A DNA stretch of 64,000 nucleotides from Tenebrio molitor. Lineage: Eukaryota > Arthropoda > Insecta > Coleoptera > Tenebrionidae. This document shows, in pieces, positions 36,246 to 47,659 of the stretch. The first letter of the stretch is position 1, and each line of letters opens with the position of its first letter. Position numbers and translations under genes: made by a program. The notes under the pieces were generated by a model. That model was not told the origin of the DNA, did not search any database, and saw only the letters and a program-made list of their open reading frames with translations. The stretch spans positions 17,484,001 through 17,548,000 of the forward strand of contig NC_091054.1 of NCBI RefSeq assembly GCF_963966145.1. Direction: 5' to 3'.

Positions 36246-37393
36246 CAAGTCTAAAATCATGATGCTACAGTTGCCGCTGAAGAATACGCTGCTAGATTTC
36301 CAAATCGGCGTCGTCCCAATCCTCACATCATTTTAAGATTGATACGTAGAGCAAGACATACAAGTTCCTTGAATCTTACATTAAAAGGGGTTGCTGGGGC
36401 ACCAGGTACAGCAAGAGTCCATGCAATGGAAGAAGCAATAGGTACTGGAGCAACTGAAGGTGAACTGTATGGTTCTTCAAAATCCACAACCCATTGAATT
36501 ATCAAAGGCGATCATCAACATCCATACCATTATACCCGAGTTCAACATCTACGTAAGGAAAACTACCCTTGAAGAGTACTATCGCGGCCAAAATACTTTG
36601 GTCGTCACTTTTTGACACTTCAAATGTAAATCAAGTATTAATGTCAATATACATGACAATTTCAAATTATTCTTGTCAAAAATATGGCACCTTCAGTTTT
36701 GGATAAATATAGAATCGTCTTACTTGCTTCTGAAGGTTGTCTAAACCGTGACCATGTTGATCTTTTGCTTTTGAACCCTGCCTCCGCAGCTGGGATTTAC
36801 CCCACCTGTATGACACTGATAGATTAAAATAATTTTGACAACGGTAAAAAATAAGGTTAAACATCCTAAAGCTCGCTTTACAATTGAATATCATTTGTGT
36901 CACATTGACGACCAAAGTATTTTGGCCGCGATAGTACGCTTTTGTCAATGGTTATTAAATAAAAACATTTCGAACAACAATTTTTCTAAACAAATTTTGT
37001 TTACCGATGAATTCAAATCTTCTTAGGCAACGTGCAAATCAGGAAAGATTTTGTATTAATTTAAGGCCTGGATCGTTACTTTGATAAATTCAAATATTCA
37101 ATAAAAATTATAAATTCTAGAATGATAGGAACATTTTTATTCAAGTGGCTCCGTTTAAACTTCCTGCTCGGTTAAATGGTGAAGAATATGCGTTTTTCTT
37201 AAGAACTTGACGGTTTATGAAATCATTTCAACGATTATGTTTACCAGAAATCCATAAACACTCTGGAAGAGTTAGACGATAAAATTCATAAAGCCATTCT
37301 CACTATCACACCAGAGATGTTAGAAAATGTTCAACAAAATTTAATTCGAGAGCATCGAATCAAATGGGGGGCATTTCGAATATCGAATTTAAA
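36246..37393 (+). pseudogene. Mariner-like transposase, interrupted
   Basis: Part 1 (36246-36576) gives AAEEYAARFPNRRRPNPHI and DHQHPYHYTRVQHL, the N-terminal helices and the linker typical of this transposase group. Part 2 (36937 on) resumes with VRFCQWLLNKN and ILFTDEF, which contains the first or second catalytic acid region. It continues through VYQKSINTLEELDDKIH and ITPEMLENVQQNLI to a terminal NGGHFE followed by TAA at about 37391. The gap is exactly the MITE 36577-36936. A stop (CCT TGA) precedes the MITE, and frameshifts occur elsewhere. It is defunct. Confidence 0.8.
36577..36936. mobile_element. 360-bp MITE nested in the transposase
   Basis: Perfect inverted ends of about 29 bp, including CTATCGCGGCCAAAATACTT, are flanked by TA. 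Removing it rejoins the transposase at GAAGAG-TA-CGCTTTTG. An ATG at 36684 opens MAPSVLDKYRIVLLASEG, a transposase helix-turn-helix start, so this is a deletion derivative of another mariner. Confidence 0.92.
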
Positions 37394-37419
37394 TAAAAGA
37401 AAGAAAGTTGTAATTTTTA

Positions 37420-40400
37420 TGTCTACCGAATATTCCTCAGATGAAGAATATTTACCATCTAAATATCCATGTAGTGACAAATCTAGAAATATAATACATA
37501 ATTGGAACCTATGTAAAGAAGATCTTCAAGACGCAGGCCCATCTAATGCGAATAATTCCATAATTAATTCTGATGTCAAAATAATTGATGAAAATTTTTG
37601 TGATATATGTCAACGTTACTTCAAAAATTTCAATGGTTTGAAAATTCACCTTTCAAGAATACATCCTACTACAAAAGTTACGCCTTTTAAGTGTTTTGAA
37701 GAAAACAGTCAAGATGTTCGTTTAAGAATCTCAACAAACCAAGTTTTAAAGACCGCAGAGGTAGATATTGATACCATAGTCTCTTCTCAAGATGCAAGAT
37801 TGGATATTATTCCTATTATTTTTAATAACGCTGCTAACACAAATTATGGAAAGGACTCTCAATGTCTGATTTGTTATAAATTTTTTCGGGGCACAAATGG
37901 GTTAAAGCACCACACTAGAATTATGCATGGTAGTAATTTGAATGGTAGTAATTTGAATCCATCTGTAGATTTTTCTGATCCATCAACTATAGTTGGCTTA
38001 ATTTCTAAATTACGCACTTCTACACCAATTTTGAATCGAATTCCTAAAGGTGCTCGTATTGCTGTAGCTGATGAGCTTTCAAATATTTTAATTTCGTGTA
38101 TAAATGACAATTCTTTAGTCAAATGGCTTCGTTTATTGATTTTCCCATATTGTGTTCTACGTGTTCCTGAAAAATCTTTAAAGAAAACACAATCTTTATC
38201 ATCTGCAGTTAAAATAAATCTTGAATTTTGGAAACGTAACAAAGATTTATCATCTCAATCGTTATTTAATATTTACTTATCAAAATCAAAACCAACAAAA
38301 ATTAATAAAAAAAAACAGGAATTAATAATATTTATAAAAAAATTGAATCCAAATTGTCTAATGGTGATTTAAGAGGAGCAATTCGTCTTTTGTGTTCCCA
38401 GGACTCTCTAGCTCCAAATGATGACACAACTTTTTTAAAACTACAAGAAAAACATGCGAAGCCTCAAGAAAAAACAATTAAACCTAATATAATTGATGGA
38501 CTTTCATCTTGTTCTTCTGTTACTTCAAATGAAGTTTACAATGCTATTATGTCTTTTTACCCTGGTTCAGCTGGTGGTTTAGACTCCTTGAAACCTCAAC
38601 ATTTAAAAGATTTAATTTCGGATAAACTTGGTTTATCATCTTCGAATCTTCTTCTTCGTTGTCTAAAATTATTGATTTAATGGTTCTTGGTTTAATACCT
38701 TTAGAAATTAGTCAGATTCTTTATGGAGCCTCACTTTGTGCTCTTAGTAAAAAAGATGGAGGAATCCGTCCAATAGCTGTGGGTTGTACATTACGAAGAT
38801 TAGCTGCTAAAATTGTTTGCACACGGATTTCTGAACAGATGGGAAATTTTCTAAATCCCTTACAATTAGGTTTTGGCACAAAATATGGAGCAGAAGCAGG
38901 AGCTCATTCAGCAAGAAACTATTTATCATACAGCCATTCTTCGGTTAAAGCTTTTTTAAAAATTGATTTTTTCAATGCTTTTAATACGATTTCTCGTACA
39001 GCTGTTCTATACAGAGCAAGTGAGCTAATTCCTGCTTTTCTGCCTTATCTTACTCAATGTTATTTTAGTCCAACAATTTTGTCATATGGAAATAAAATAA
39101 TACTTTCTGAAACAGGTGTTCAACAGGGAGATCCTTTGGGTCCTGTTCTCTTTTGTCTTGCGCTTCATCCTGTGATTAAATCTTTAAAATCAGAATTTAA
39201 TGTTTGGTATTTGGATGATGGAGTTTTAGCAGATGATCCTAGTATTGTTTTTAATGATTTTCAAAAAATTATTGAGTTATCTTCAAAAATAGGTTTATCA
39301 CTTATTTATAAGAAATGTGAACTTCTAATAATTTCTGATAATACGACAATAAAGTCGAATTTATTAAATGATTTCAGTAATATAGCCCCTGGAATTTCAC
39401 TTCAAGAGTTTGACAACATTTCTCTTTTGGGTGTCCTTTAACGAATGGTGGTATCAGTAAATCAAATAAAGAAAAAATTAACACCTTCAAACGTTTTTCT
39501 AATGGTTTAAAATTTTTACCTTCTCATTCAGCTTATTTTCTCTTAAAAAATTCTTTATCAATACCTCGAATGACTTACTTATTACGTTGTTCCCCTTGCT
39601 GGAGATCTAATGACGATCTTATTGAATATGACACTTTTTTAAAAGAAACTTTGAAAGATATCTGTAATTGTAGTTTCAATGAAAATTCTTGGTCTCAATC
39701 TACTCTTCCAGTATCTTTGGGAGGTTTAGGATTCCGCAAGTGGACATCTTTATGTTACTCCTCTTTTCTAGGCTCCATACATGGAGTTGCAAAGTTACTG
39801 CTTACAATTTTACCTGCCTATATCTCTCAATCGTCAGATACAGTCCTTGTTGAAGCTTTATGTCATTGGTCAAAATTAAGTAGGAAGGAACCAATTAATA
39901 GCGTTTCACAACGTGACTGGGATATGCAAATTTGTCTTCGCAATTTGGACACTTTATCGTCTAATACAGAAAATCTTCGAGATAAAGCACGTTTACTTGC
40001 TACTCAACAAAAAGAATCTGGTGCCTGGTTGAATTGCTTACCTTCATCATCACTTGGAACTCTTCTGGACGACTCATCTTTTCGTATAGCCGTTGCATTA
40101 CGAACGGGTCAACCTGTGTGCGAACCTCATACCTGTATTTGCGGCAAACCTGCAGATCAATTTGGTCATCATGGACTATCTTGTCGTAAAAGTACAGGAA
40201 GACATTCTCGCCATGGAAACATCAATGACATTATAAAAAGAGCTTTAGTATCAGCTGAAATTCCATCGATACGTAAACCTACAGGATGTTGCAGAAGTGA
40301 CGGTAAACGGGCTGATGGTATGTCCCTCGTACCTTGGAAAGGTGGCAAGGCTCTCTTATGGGACGTTACGTGTAGAGACACTCTAGCAGCTACTTATATT

Positions 40401-40715
40401 CCTTTGACAAGCAAGAAGGCCGGTGATGCTGCTCGTTTGGGTGAAGATGCCAAGAGAATTAAATATAAAGAACTTTTCTCCCGCTTTTGTTTTCTACCAT
40501 TTTCTGTGGAAACTTTAGGCCCTTGGGGAGCAGATGCAAAAAAATTTATTACATTGTTAGGGAAGAAAATAAGCAGCATGTCAAATGACAATAAGTCGAC
40601 ATTATATCTTACCCAAAGAATAAGTTTGGCAATTCAACGGGGTAATGCTGCATCAGTTCTCGGGACAATTCCCCAATCACCCGATTTGGAAGAAATCTTT
40701 TATATTTTAAAATAA
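37420..40715 (+). pseudogene. Zinc-finger LINE reverse transcriptase with RLE-like end, nearly complete
   Basis: Read from ATG at 37420 (MSTEYSSDEEY). The order is: two C2H2 fingers of spacing C-x2-C-x12-H-x4-H (FCDICQRYF...HLSRIH and QCLICYKFF...HTRIMH); RT blocks CALSKKDGGIRPIAVG, FLKIDFFNAFN, GVQQGDPLGPVLF and WYLDDG (the YxDD catalytic box); then a C-terminal knuckle CICG...HGLSC and KRADGMSLVPW...LLWDVTC, resembling the restriction-like endonuclease of R2-type LINEs. No AP-endonuclease is seen. About three frame breaks (near 38345, 38665 and 39435) divide roughly 1090 codons. The frame extends upstream into the mariner transposase C-terminus (from 37317 or earlier). Its 3' UTR probably reaches the right mariner TIR. 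Confidence 0.85.
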
Positions 40716-41147
40716 AAATATATTATGTATGTGTTCTAAAATAAACTAAGTTTTTAAACCATAAATTTAAAAAATAATGCATAAATAATTGTGAAAAATA
40801 AATCTACATTTTTATCTATCTACTCTTAACTTTGAATGTTTCATTGATGATGATGACTCTGATGAGTCTATTAATTTACAAAATTCTTCTTGTACACTTT
40901 TGTCAAAGCTCACTCTGGAGATAAAAATGAACCTTTTGCGAAAGTAACTCTTTATTGGTCAGTTCTGTTGCTCTATAGTTTCTAAACTATGATAGCCTGG
41001 ACAATTTTGTTTGAGGATTCTGATTTGACCTTCAACAGACTATATGCCCTTCACGGGAAGGGCATTAATTCTGGGACACCCGGTATAGTTTTATCCAACA
41101 CCTCATTCTATGTATAATCCCTTATTCACAATGGACATAAGACATAA

Positions 41148-44100
41148 TGTAACGGTCCGAATAGGTTCGATAAATTAAGAATTTTAATTTTAAAAATAAT
41201 TTCAAGGAAATATTTTAAATACCGTTCATTTGCGACGGAAATGCTGGTCAGTTGTAAATTTTATTGTTGCTTTGTTCACAAGAGTGGCACCACACTCCTC
41301 AAGTGAAATCTGCCAACCTTTCTTTGAAAATGCAGGTACGCGTCCGGGGCAAAACATAGCCCAAGGGGAACAAGTGTTCAGGGGAAAGGAAGCGTTGCAA
41401 TAAATTTATTGTAATTACATGTTCGACAATTTGGGTGGTCCAGTTAAAATCAGGGGATAATTGAATTAATGAATTTGATGTTAGCAGGTTTCAAATTGAG
41501 AGAACAACAAAATTAATGTTCATTAGGTTAATTTACTTTTTTTAGCATTCTCAAATTTGTGGCATATTTGTAATTAAAGGGCGAGAATTGCAAATTAAAA
41601 ACAGAACGCTTTATCGTAGAAAAGAACTAGAATCGTTTGCACTTTTAGTTAGAAAAGTAACAAAGCAAAGTAGAAAGGGAGTCGGTAGAAAACACAGAGG
41701 ACCGGGTAACGGTAAAGCCAGGTAGTCGTAGAAATCAGACGTGTGAGTGAGAGAGAGGGAATGAAATTTACGAAGTAATGATTAATTAGAACGGTTTTGG
41801 GGAATCAAACCAATGTAGAACAATTTTTAGAAGTAGCAGAACAACGGGACTTAGTTGCATGAAATGGCACTTGCGTAACAGCGTTTCAGGCCCAATTTAG
41901 GTTTCAAAATAAGGTTAATTTGTTTCATTTTAATTATGTTTGTTTCATTTTAATTGTGTTTGTTTTATTTTAATTATGTTTGTTTGATTTAAATTCTGTT
42001 TAATTCTTGGTGCTGATTTTTATTATTGTACCGGGTGGGGCATCGTATACGCGCACGCGAGAAATCGCGACTTCTAATTAAATAAAATTGTCGAAATTTT
42101 TCAGACTTACCTGGCAATTGGTAAGGTACATTTCATAATTTTTTGATAATTTTTCACTTACAAACAAAGCCAAAAAAAAAAAATGTAAATTTCAACCAAA
42201 AAGTCAAATTCTGATTTTTATACTAACCTACCCAGATTCACTTCCTGTAATTATTTACGAAATCTACGGAAAAAAATATCAATTAGATTTTGAATTAAAC
42301 GCAGTTTTACATTTCAACTTTCAAAATCATTTTTATTTATGACCTGCTACTTGTGCTGTCGTAAATTTAGGTGACAATTGAAACTGTCAATTTTATGGCA
42401 AAAAGGTTTAAAACGGTCGGCTATACCTTTGTTGGGAAATTATACCATTGTGCCGTAAATCAACCGTCTGGTTTACGTTTAAATAAAAAAGCGAATTATT
42501 TAGCTAACCAAGTCAAAATTTGTAATTGTGCCACCAGGGTTTGATGCGCTAGCAGATACAGATTCATTTAGTGTAAAAACTTTATAGGTAAATTAACAGT
42601 TAATTTCAGAAAACTAATAAAACTGTTACGGCCTTATTTATTAACAAAACATTTTTTAAAAATTCTCAAATATACCTTATCAATAATTAGTCAGGTATAT
42701 AAAATTTCGCCAATTTTATTTAATTAGAAGTCGCGATTTCTGGCGTGCGCGTATACGATGCCCCACCCGGTATAGAGCCGGTAATTCAGTGTTCCTGTTA
42801 ATTCGGTTTGTCCCATTTTAATTGTGTTTGTTTCTTGATGCTGATTTTTATTATTGTATAGAGTCAGTAATTTAGTGTTCTTTTTCAGAGTTCTAATTCA
42901 ACAACAAATTATGTACATGCGGTCTGGTCCTAACAAAAGTCTAAATTTAAACATTTAAAATAATGGTGGAAAAACGGAAACTGTAATTTCAAAAGTTTTA
43001 GAGATTTCGAAAAGGCGTCGCGATCGGCGTAAAGTAGAACCGAGCTGATTGGTCACTTTGGTCAAGTAGGGGTTGCGAAAGTGGGGTGCGCCAGAAATGA
43101 TAAAACCGATTGCGGGACGGGAAGCAAGGCTTTTTTGATTCACTCGGGGTTTGTTCTCCAAAGTAGCCGGAGGTACGTTCAGTACTTCAAGCAGCCATTT
43201 TGTGACCACGTTCTTTACGTTCACAAGGTAAATTATTTCTCTAATTCTTGTACATTATTTGTAGTCGCGATTTAATTAGTCGAACAGCATTTAGTTCTTT
43301 ATCGTTCTAAAGTAAAGATTATATTATTTTCTTTGAGATTTTGATGACAACGTGACTCTTTAGAATCTTATATTAATTTCTTTATCGCGAAGTATGTGAT
43401 CTTCTTGCATTTACCGATTGGGGAAACGTGCTCTTGTCAAGGGGAACCAGTATGCAATTATTATAAAACATTTCCATTCATTATTTATGTCTTGGATTCT
43501 CGAGTTCGGGAAGCTACCGCCAGTGTCCGTCGCACTCAATAAGCTGTGGTCCGGCGTAAGAGCACAAAATTAGCCGCGTCACCCCCAAGGGGGCCAGCGA
43601 CCAAACTAGGCCAGCTGACACGTGAAGAGAGGTACCCTTTGGCCCTGTTAGAACCTTTTTTCCCTTTTATTTTCGACCACCGGAGTAGACCGGGGTGATC
43701 TATGAGATTCCAGGACATCGCGTCGGGTTCAATTTAATTGGAGAAACAAGTCAAATCTAAATCGGATCACATAGTTCCCATCTCAAACTCGTATAATGCT
43801 GTTCGCGTCATAAACTCCTTTATTTGCCCAGCTTAGTCATTTATTCATGAGTCAGATCTCAATTCGAGGGACGCGAGTCAAATCTCATTGGGTCAAATTT
43901 CCGCCAAATTCTGTTATTAAATTCATTTACTTATTTCTATCATTTGTTGGGACCAAACTCCACCATACTCGATTATTTGTTAAATAAAATTTTAGTGAAG
44001 TGTGCGCAAACGTTTTAATTTCATCTTTGAAAACCTTCCAAAGGTACGGCCTCTCGTTAGAGCCTAATTAAACAAAATGAAAAATAAAACACAACGTAGG

Positions 44101-44244
44101 ATCCATAAATATTTCTTTTCTCATTATTTTTGTTTCGTATTTTTCCGGAAAAATAACATCCGAGTGAATGCGGCAACCAACAATACATCAAATGAGGGAG
44201 AAAAAAAATCATCGAGGAAAAGTCAAGGAAGTCGAAAGGTTACA
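41148..44244 (+). mobile_element. Solo LTR-like element 1
   Basis: Starts TGTAACGGTCCG and ends AAAGGTTACA, with ATAA directly repeated on both sides (41144-41147, 44245-44248). It has no coding region. Without the MITE at 42029-42772 it is about 2.35 kb. An inverted relative of similar net length is at 55304-58286. TG...CA ends with a 4-bp target duplication fit a solo LTR of the Gypsy type, but no internal region was found to confirm this. Confidence 0.65.
42029..42772. mobile_element. 744-bp MITE in LTR-like element 1
   Basis: TIRs of about 75 bp starting TACCGGGTGGGGCATCGTAT. The uninterrupted site ATTATTGTATAGAG is visible at 42852 and in the inverted LTR, showing a TA target duplication. 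Confidence 0.92.
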
Positions 44245-44248
44245 ATAA

Positions 44249-44579
44249 GAAATACATAAGAGATACCTAAGAATAATTTGTAAATTTGGGCAATTGGAAA
44301 ATAATTTGTGTGTCCATATAACTTGAATATGACTGTTCCTGCCTTTTTGTACACAACAATAATGTTCACTGAGGTCACTTCTCATAAGTTACGTAAAAAT
44401 TAATAGTATATCCACTGCATGTATCATGAATTTCTTATGCCTTATGTCAAGCTTATGTCCATTGTGAATAAGCACTAACAGTTCTTAAAACATCATTAAA
44501 ACCCAAACATTTATTTTATCTTTTAATATAAATGTTAACGTAAGCCTCAACAAATGATTTCTGTTTCATTCCTGTTTCA
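44249..44579. other. Spacer
   Basis: AT-rich, nothing recognised. Confidence 0.4.
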
Positions 44580-45034
44580 TACAGGCTGTTTCAAAATTCG
44601 CGAATTCCGAATTCAGAGCGTGGTAGGGAAGGACCCAGTGGAGCTCGAAAAATAAAAATTCGCTCTTCCTGATGAACATATAAGCACTTTAATTTTGTTC
44701 AATACATAGCAGCCTTCATGTCCACAGTGACAAAATACTATTCTAGCTACGCTGCCGTTCCATTTTTAAGAAAAATTACACAAATTTAAGATTTTTGTAC
44801 TCCAAAGTAAAGCTATTTTATGTTATTATTTTCCACAATCATCTACACCATAAATAACAGTAAACACTGAACTTTTCAGCCTGTATTTGAAGAAAACGCA
44901 CTTCTAAGAATGCACCTTCAGACCAATGTATCTTTGTGGGGCGAGTCCCGATTTTTTTTTTCATATTTGGACTACTGAAGTGATCCAATACAACGCTCTG
45001 AATTTGGAATTCGCGAATTTTGAGACACCCGGTA
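44580..45034. mobile_element. 455-bp MITE
   Basis: Left TACAGGCTGTTTCAAAATTC and inverted right TACCGGGTGTCTCAAAATTC, TIRs about 40 bp including GAATTCAGAGCG-like sequence. No coding remnant seen. Confidence 0.85.
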
Positions 45035-45451
45035 TAATTCTAATTTTATGTATTACATTTTAAACTGTTTAATTACACTGGCTTGCATGATTTTTGATGT
45101 TTTTAAGCAGTATACTTATTCTGAACCTTTTTTGGATAACACACTCAGAAATGATGTCCATTTTCTCGTATCACGTAGTTTTTTTGTTATTAAAAAAAAT
45201 TGGTAACAGGATAGTGACATTATAATAATTATTATTATTATATTTTACGGTCTCCTTCACAAACAAGTCTTAACATGGTTTCAACATGTGTAAAGTAAAG
45301 CGCAGGTAGAGACTAGTTTAAGAGTACACAAAAAAGTCTGAACTTACAAAAAATCCTCGCCTATAAATGCCTTCTCCAGGTCAGCTCAGGTCAGGTGCGT
45401 TCAGTTTAGTTGTCATTGTCGTTACGTGAACATCGCTTTCTGTGTATCGAC

Positions 45452-45565
45452 ATGGCCTCATATCACAATTGTGTAAATAATCCAAACGTATTTTGTTATA
45501 TTTGTGGTAATTTCGTGGTGAAGAAACAAAGACAAATCATAACTCCATTTGTGGAAGACGAATAA
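45452..45565 (+). pseudogene. Small TE-type zinc-motif exon
   Basis: A 37-codon frame reads MASYHNCVNNPNVFCYICG then QRQIITPFVEDE. It resembles the start of a repetitive insect TE-related protein with an FCYICG zinc motif followed by ITPFV. It stops early and is probably a first-exon remnant. Confidence 0.4.
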
Positions 45566-46077
45566 TGCTGCTTACTTTGGTTTTACGATAGGAAACATAT
45601 AAAGTGACACTTTTCAAAATTAATTGACGTTTGGAAACGTCACACTTTTCGTAACTGGTTACGAAAAGTAAAATCTTTCCTAACTGGTTAGGAAAAATTT
45701 ATTGTATCATCAATTTGACATTGTCATATTTTTTGTTTTTAAGCAAAATAACCGTGCCTACTTACCTACTTGATATTTTAACATAATAATAATTTATTAT
45801 TAATGAAATTCATTACTTCGTTTCACGTTTGAAGAAACTTTTTTTCGTCAAAATTAGAAAAATCTTGTATGTAACACGTTAGGAAATGCAATTTTGTGTA
45901 ACTCGTGTGATTTTGCGGGATCTCGCTGCGCTCGTCCCGCAAATATTCCACTCGTTACACAAAATAACGCATTTCCTAACTGGTTACATAAATAGCTATT
46001 TGTTAATTAGTATAATTAAAAGAATGTATTTGTTCAGTTCGTAACACATTTTCATAATAAAACTCGTAATGATCTGA
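45566..46077. other. Palindrome-rich spacer
   Basis: Contains several short dyads, such as TTCGTAACTGGTTACGAA and CCTAACTGGTTAGG, and a GC-rich dyad around 45935. This resembles MITE interiors. No gene. Confidence 0.45.
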
Positions 46078-46128
46078 ATAATAATAATAATAATAATAAT
46101 AACAATAATAATAATAATAATAATAATA
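46078..46128. repeat. AAT microsatellite
   Basis: About 17 AAT units with one AAC interruption. It makes a spurious poly-leucine frame on the minus strand. Confidence 0.95.
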
Positions 46129-46129
46129 C

Positions 46130-46979
46130 ATTACTTCTTTCCGCCAAATATTCGAACCTGCGCAAAACGGTAACAAATGTGGTCGTGATCGTCATCGTCA
46201 AGCGGAGGAGCCCTACGTTGTGTTTTTTTCGTTTGAAGGAAAAGGTTCGGAATGCAAACGGTGGGGGTTCCAGTTGGAAGAGTGCCGCAAATGAAACACA
46301 CATGTGAGGGATGCAAAATACCTTTTATTAAAATGCCTGTAATAACTTCGATTAAAAAAAATGAAACGAATACAAAAGGACAGAAATTAAGTTTAGCGGA
46401 GTACAAGAAATTAACTAGTTGAGGAGTACATTACAAAGATAAACGACAAGATGAATGCAGCAACATTTAAAACAACAGAAAACGGGTACATGACAGACAA
46501 AATGACAGGTTAAAGTTTGCAAAACAAGTAAACAAATTATAATGTAGTTATTACAGACAGGGAAGGATGAAAAATTCTCTCCAAAAACCGTATCCCAGGT
46601 ATTACTCATATTTTACAATTCGATTAATGACAAAAACAATGTTTAATTCGGAACTACGCGGTCAAGGTACGCCAACGGGAGCTTAGAGCTGGAGGTAACA
46701 AACTTGCGGCCGCGAGGGGACTCAGAAGAATAATCTGAATCGGCTTGAGACCAGCGACGTTTCTAGTTACTCGGGTAAATGAACGTCGGACTATTTTACC
46801 GACCAAGAAAGAGTGATAGAAGCGCTCGGGGTTGTACGATGAGCATCCCAAGCCGCTTCGAGCAGAGCTTGATCCGCCTTCCCCAACCAACAAACCCGAG
46901 GTCCCTAGAACCGCGACGGAGGTTTCACGTTAGCATCCCAGAGCCACATCAAGCAGGACTTAGCTCCGCCTCTGCTAAC
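46130..46979. other. Unrecognised stretch with a GC-rich part
   Basis: 46650-46979 is clearly more GC-rich than its surroundings and contains several CG dinucleotides. It abuts the truncated Harbinger-like copy. Open frames on both strands are short and unrecognised. Possibly part of an LTR or another TE. Confidence 0.4.
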
Positions 46980-47612
46980 GAAATTTGAGCAATGATTATT
47001 ATTGCCGCGGTCCGTCATGAACATCGTTATTATTTTAATAAGTGCCGCGCATGCGCAGTGTGCTTAGCAAGTGGACATTGCTCAAATCAAACGTCAAACC
47101 CGCGTCAATTAATTTAAAAACTGATTCTTGCCGTTCTTCTGCTAACGGTAAAAAAAGGAACAAGAAGACTAATTTCCAGCAAATGGAAATTATGGTCCAA
47201 ACGTTGGAGAACGAGCATATTTTAGTAAGTTTTAATTTATTTTAATTTCTTATCAATTTATATTCCAATCTCAATCTGGTCTTGAAACCACAATAGAACT
47301 TCGTAATAGCAAAAAAGTACATACAATGTATTATTCAATTATTTGACCTATATATGTATTACACTTACTGACATTTTCCACGTTATTTTGAAAATGCATA
47401 AGAAAATTTGCTCATCTTTCAAATTAGCAACATGATTTGTCACACGTTTATGTAACAATCTTCATAACCATGATTGTTAGAAAAATGGTTATGATTTGGC
47501 AAAACTAGAATAGCATCTTTTGACAAGACAAATCTTTATATGACCAGAAAATGTTTACATAATAATTTCTGGTATTGCTAAGGGATAACCATGTTGAATT
47601 AGAATCGCACCG
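46980..47612 (+). mobile_element. PIF/Harbinger-like remnant, copy C (left-truncated)
   Basis: Matches 10660-11348, keeps the Myb/SANT-like frame (GKKRNKKTNFQQM) and the right end AGAATCGCACCG, but lacks the left TIR. The left edge marks the start of block C. Confidence 0.5.
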
Positions 47613-47659
47613 AATATGACTTTTAACTTAAAAATATTGTTGGTACAAAAATCTTCAAA

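Larger units (their letters stand above)
35995..41085. mobile_element. Composite mariner-like element with 5.1-kb span
   Basis: The left end TACCGGGTGTCCCAGAATAA and the inverted right end TACCGGGTGTCCCAGAATTA begin TIRs of about 130 bp. The TIRs also share CTATCATAGTTTAGAAACTA-type and TGACCAATAA blocks, and both edges are TA. Inside are a decayed transposase (36246-37393, split by a MITE) and a long reverse transcriptase (37420-40715). A normal mariner is about 1.3 kb; here the extra length is the RT unit, between the transposase stop and the right TIR. Confidence 0.85.

Noticed and set aside
36676..36948. Minus-strand ORF across the MITE
   Set aside because: It is antisense to a transposase remnant and spans a MITE boundary.
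37874..38242. 122-codon minus-strand ORF
   Set aside because: It is antisense to the zinc-finger part of the RT, which has clear motifs.
46052..46303. Minus-strand ORF with a long leucine run
   Set aside because: The leucines come from the AAT microsatellite; the frame has no other support.
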